64,000 nt of DNA from contig NZ_JACEZS010000022.1 in assembly GCF_014042365.1 (NCBI RefSeq), forward strand, positions 38,901 through 102,900. Reading direction: 5' to 3'. Positions 61,143 through 64,000 of this stretch are shown here, in pieces (within the stretch, counting starts at the first letter, position 1; each line of letters starts with the position of its first letter). This stretch comes from Rugamonas fusca. GTDB taxonomy: Bacteria; Pseudomonadota; Gammaproteobacteria; Burkholderiales; Burkholderiaceae_D. The position numbers were made by a program, and so were the translations under genes. Below the pieces are notes generated by a model. The model searched no databases. It had not been told where the DNA came from and saw nothing but the letters and a program-made list of their open reading frames with translations.

Positions 61143-61156
61143 TTGATGAAGCTCAA
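61143..61156. promoter_or_regulatory. Near-consensus FNR box upstream of the HMA/CBS/Kor block
   Basis: TTGAT-GAAG-CTCAA differs from the FNR consensus at one position. It lies between the leftward HMA gene (61010) and the 3' end of the Ig-like lipoprotein gene, so it can only serve the HMA/CBS/Kor direction or be chance. Confidence 0.4.
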
Positions 61157-61196
61157 GGTACTCCAAAACGCGGCGCGGAGCAATCCTTGGGACGGA

Positions 61197-61260
61197 GAAA
61201 AAAGGCGGGGCCGGCCCGCGCCGTCACGCGCGCCGCGTGACGGCATGGACCGGCCCCGCC
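61197..61260 (-). terminator. Double-stem terminator of the Ig-like lipoprotein gene
   Basis: On the minus strand an outer 11-base stem (GGCGGGGCCGG/CCGGCCCCGCC) encloses an inner CCGTCACGCG/CGCGTGACGG stem. A T-run (A's at 61197-61203) follows. It starts 17 bases past the stop codon. Confidence 0.85.
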
Positions 61261-61277
61261 GGTGGATGCCGTGGCGC

Positions 61278-63368
61278 CTAGTTGATCTTCACGGTGCCGG
61301 TGGTGGTCACGCCGTTGGGCGTGGTCACCGTCACATTCATCGCGCCTGGCGCCGTCGCCGACGGGCAGCCGACCGTGATGACGAAGGTGGGCGGGATCAC
61401 CGGCTGGCCCACGCCGATCACCACGTTGGGCACCTTGATGCTGGCCGGCAGCACCGGCGCCGTGGTCAGGCCGAACACGGCGCCAAAGGTCATCTGGGTG
61501 TTGGCCGGCATGATGTTGCCGACCGCATCCTTCACGGTGACCCCGATCTGCGCCGTCAGGTTGGCGTCGCAGGTGGCGGCGGCCGGCGTGAACGTGATCG
61601 AGGCGTTACTGCCCGAGAAGATCTGCACCAGCTGGGCCGATACCCGCAGCGTCTGCGCACTCGGCGTTTGCGGCGAGCGCAGCACGCCGTTGTAGACGCC
61701 GTCGCCGGGCGTGCTGCAACTGCCGTTGGTGTTGGGGCCGATGCACGGTTCGCCGGCCGTCCAGCTGCCATTCTCGTCGTCGTCACGGAAGATGTCCGGG
61801 CTCTTGTCGATGAAGGTGTCGCCGCTGTCGTACACATTGTTGCCATTGCTGTCGTTCAGGGTTTCCTCGCCCAGCGCGTAGGCCAGCACGGTCACCCGGC
61901 CGTCTGCCTTGCGCGGCGCGCTCGAGCGCAGGATCACGCTGCAGGTGCCCGAGCCGGGGCCGATCTTGGCGGTGGTGGTCTGCGCGCCGGCCGTGCTGTC
62001 GCCGGGCGTGGCGCCGCCCGCGGGCAGCGCGCCGGTGACGCAGGAGGCGTCGATGATGCCCGATTCAGTCGAGAAATTGACGGCCGTGCCGTCGGGCACG
62101 GGATTGCCGAAGTGGTCGCCCAGGGTGGCTGTCACGACCGAGCATTGCTGGTCGAAGTCGCGGCCCTCGCAATTGCCGATCGAGGTCGACAGCGAGAAGT
62201 GGGCCTGGTCCGGCACCCCGGTCGAGATGACCAGGATGTTCGACAGCGTGGTGATCGCAGGCGCGGCGCCATGCACCGAGGCCACCACCCGCACCGAGGT
62301 CGGGATGGTGCCGGCCGACACCAGCGTGGTCACCGTGCCGTCGGCGGCCGAGGTGGCCGAGGCCGGGTTCAGCGACAGCCCGCCCGTGGTGCTGGTGCTC
62401 ATCGAGTCGGCGAACACGAAGTCGATCTGCTTGCCCGACACGGGCGCGCCGGTGGTGTCGAACACCTGGAACGTCAGGGTCGAGAACTCCGGCCGGCCAA
62501 AGCCGCCCGTGCCCTTGAGCGCGATGTTGGTGGTCTGGGCGCTGACGAACTTGATCGAGCCGGCCGAGGCCGGCAGCACGTTCAGCGTGCCCGTCTTGGT
62601 GGCCGTGGTGCTGCCCAGCGTGACGCTGGCCGTCACCGTGTCGGCCACGCCGCAACCCTTGTCCGTGTAGCTGGCCACAGCCAGCCCGGCCTGGGTCAGC
62701 ACGGGGCTGCCGATGCTGGCCTTGCCGGCCGTCACGCAGGGCGAACTGAAGGTGACGGGCAGCGGCGGGGTGTACGGCGCGCCGTCGCTGAGCACGGTCA
62801 CGCTGACGCTGGCGTTGCCGCCGGCCGACAGCGTGGTGGGCGAGAACGTCAGGGCGCTCAGGCTGAGCGTCTTGAAGGCGACGGCGTAGCTGACCGAGCC
62901 CGTCACGACGCTGCCCACGGTGGCGTTGGCGCTGGCCGTGTAGGCGCCGGCCACGCTGCCGGCCGCCAGGCCCACGCTGGCCACGCCGTTGGCGTCCGTC
63001 AGCGCCGTGCCGGAGGCGGGCGAGAACACGGCCGTCTTGTCGGTGCTGACGAAGGTGACGGCCACGTTCGCTTGCGCCACGCCCTTGCTGTCCCTGACCT
63101 TGGCCTGCAGCGTGCCGCCGCGCTCGGGCGTGATGCTGTTGGTGGCCGCGCCGCTGGCGTCCGTCAGCGTCAGCGCCAGCGTGGCGGCGGCCGTCGTGGT
63201 GCCGCCGCCGCTGCTGCTGCCGCACGCGGGCAGGTTGGGGTCACGCGTGGGGTCCAGGTTGGTGCAGCCGCCGCCGGGGCCGCCGTTCGAGCCGCCGCAA
63301 CCGGCCAGCAGCAGGGCCAGCAAGCCGGCCACCAGCCCGGAGGAACTACGTTTCAGTGTGATGAGCAT
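61278..63368 (-). CDS. Large lipoprotein with bacterial Ig-like (invasin-type) repeats
   Basis: The 696-residue protein has a lipoprotein signal (GLVAGLLALLLAGCGG). A low-complexity Gly/Ser tether leads to repeated Ig-like domains of Big_1 style (LTLTDASGAATNSITPERGGTLQAKVRDSKGVAQANVAVTF..., then TLTFQVFDTTGAPVSGKQIDFVF... and VTATLGDHFGNPVPDGTAVNFST). A segment with DSNGNNVYDSGDTFIDKSPDIFRDDDENG looks like a calcium-binding Asp/Asn loop. It is probably surface exposed, with an adhesive or structural role. The ATG at 63368 gives the signal peptide, with AGGTGG just upstream. Confidence 0.85.
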   Translation of the reverse strand: MLITLKRSSSGLVAGLLALLLAGCGGSNGGPGGGCTNLDPTRDPNLPACGSSSGGGTTTAAATLALTLTDASGAATNSITPERGGTLQAKVRDSKGVAQANVAVTFVSTDKTAVFSPASGTALTDANGVASVGLAAGSVAGAYTASANATVGSVVTGSVSYAVAFKTLSLSALTFSPTTLSAGGNASVSVTVLSDGAPYTPPLPVTFSSPCVTAGKASIGSPVLTQAGLAVASYTDKGCGVADTVTASVTLGSTTATKTGTLNVLPASAGSIKFVSAQTTNIALKGTGGFGRPEFSTLTFQVFDTTGAPVSGKQIDFVFADSMSTSTTGGLSLNPASATSAADGTVTTLVSAGTIPTSVRVVASVHGAAPAITTLSNILVISTGVPDQAHFSLSTSIGNCEGRDFDQQCSVVTATLGDHFGNPVPDGTAVNFSTESGIIDASCVTGALPAGGATPGDSTAGAQTTTAKIGPGSGTCSVILRSSAPRKADGRVTVLAYALGEETLNDSNGNNVYDSGDTFIDKSPDIFRDDDENGSWTAGEPCIGPNTNGSCSTPGDGVYNGVLRSPQTPSAQTLRVSAQLVQIFSGSNASITFTPAAATCDANLTAQIGVTVKDAVGNIMPANTQMTFGAVFGLTTAPVLPASIKVPNVVIGVGQPVIPPTFVITVGCPSATAPGAMNVTVTTPNGVTTTGTVKIN

Positions 63369-63408
63369 GAGCCACCTCGTTTGTTTTGAAAAATGTGTGC
63401 CAGCGCGC

Positions 63409-64000
63409 TCAGCGCGTGGTATCGGCAGCCGCGACGATGGCCGCGAAGCGGGCGCCATGGTGCAGTTGTTCAGCCTGCGCCAGTTGCGCCGGCGCATCCT
63501 TGCCCAGCAACAGGCGCACGTCGGACCGGGTCAGCGCGGCCGACTGTTGCAGGGCCGTGCGGCCGGGCAGGGCCCGCTGCAAACTGGCGGCCTGGGCGGC
63601 GAAGCCGGGCCGGTATTCGATCACGCTCTCTTGCTGGCGGAACGGGCGTGCGTTGCTCAGCCGCGAGGCCAGGATGCCGATCTTGCCCAGCACCGAACGG
63701 TAGCGGGCGGCCAGGCCCGTCACGCCGTTGCCGTTGCTGATTTCGAGCCGGGGCGGGACCGTGGCCGGGACGGCGGCCGGCGCCGCCGTGGCGGCCTTGG
63801 CCACCACGGCTGGCGTGGACGGCAGCGGCGCGGGCGCCGCCTTGGCCGGGGCCGGCGCCGTGCCGGCCGCCACCGCCAATGGCCGGGCCGCTGCGGCCGC
63901 TTCGGCGGCGTCCGCCACGACGGCTGGCTTGGGGGCCGGCACCGGCGCGGCGCCCATCATAGGCGCGGTGGCCGCCACCGGCGCGGCGGCGGCCAGCACC
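63409..64000 (-). CDS. LytR C-terminal-domain protein (partial, 5' end beyond window)
   Basis: The visible 196 residues are the C-terminal part. An Ala/Pro-rich linker is followed by RLEISNGNGVTGLAARYRSVLGKIGILASRLSNARPFRQQESVIEYRPGFAAQAASLQRAL...SDVRLLLGKD, the LytR_C pattern (NGNGVTGLA ... LLLGKD). Relatives often carry TPR repeats N-terminally, but that part is outside the window. It lies 40 bases upstream of the Ig-like lipoprotein gene in the same direction and may share its transcript. Confidence 0.8.
   Translation of the reverse strand, partial: VLAAAAPVAATAPMMGAAPVPAPKPAVVADAAEAAAAARPLAVAAGTAPAPAKAAPAPLPSTPAVVAKAATAAPAAVPATVPPRLEISNGNGVTGLAARYRSVLGKIGILASRLSNARPFRQQESVIEYRPGFAAQAASLQRALPGRTALQQSAALTRSDVRLLLGKDAPAQLAQAEQLHHGARFAAIVAAADTTR

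Overview
The window is GC-rich (about two thirds GC, judged by eye) chromosomal DNA from a betaproteobacterium. The run leuC-leuD-leuB-asd-fimV-truA-trpF-trpB-trpA-accD-folC-SPOR-cvpA-purF-metZ is typical of Burkholderiales. The CTG-started priB, the DGPF/ECF sigma module and the many Ala-rich proteins fit Oxalobacteraceae (the Massilia/Duganella/Janthinobacterium group). That family assignment is inference from gene order and protein style, not from a database search. No rRNA, tRNA, CRISPR array, insertion sequence or prophage was recognised.

Layout. 0.4-5.6 kb: a sulfide-detoxification locus. Persulfide dioxygenase, a DUF442-SQR fusion and a TauE/SafE exporter run leftward from a consensus sigma54 promoter, and a divergent FisR-type activator carries the three sensor cysteines. 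5.7-11.4 kb: a lone pstS with a Pho box, an OmpA-type lipoprotein, and an overlapping response regulator/histidine kinase/ClC channel operon. 11.5-14.5 kb: a VOC protein, two DGPF (YciI) proteins and an ECF42-like sigma factor. 14.6-24.4 kb: a TonB receptor, a LysR/aldo-keto reductase pair, a RecQ-like protein lacking its motor lobe, a KGG stress protein and a membrane patatin. 24.5-30.2 kb: an FNR-family regulator, a NarL-type response regulator, a UspA protein and cheZ-cheA. 30.4-48.6 kb: the biosynthetic run listed above. 48.6-54.5 kb: a 72-nt hairpin, lexA with two SOS boxes, rpsF-priB-rpsR-rplI, dnaB, and a DUF47/Pit phosphate pair. 54.5-55.4 kb: an apparent insertion carrying an orphan DNA-binding-like gene with a phased dyad operator, next to a YciI remnant. 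55.4-61.0 kb: 2-oxoacid oxidoreductase genes (KorB, KorA, a flavin/iron-sulfur subunit), a CBS protein and a heavy-metal-binding protein. 61.3-64 kb: an Ig-like lipoprotein and a LytR-C protein that runs off the edge.

Connections. Two perfect FNR boxes (TTGAT-N4-ATCAA) lie at the sulfide locus and upstream of the UspA gene, and a one-mismatch box lies upstream of the HMA/CBS/Kor block. The FNR-family protein encoded here keeps the FNR-type recognition helix but lacks the usual N-terminal iron-sulfur cysteine cluster. Phosphate uptake appears twice (PstS under a Pho box; DUF47-Pit). The most unusual piece is the orphan gene at 54.84 kb. Its promoter is flanked by GTCT/AGAC repeats at exact 10-bp spacing in perfect dyad register.
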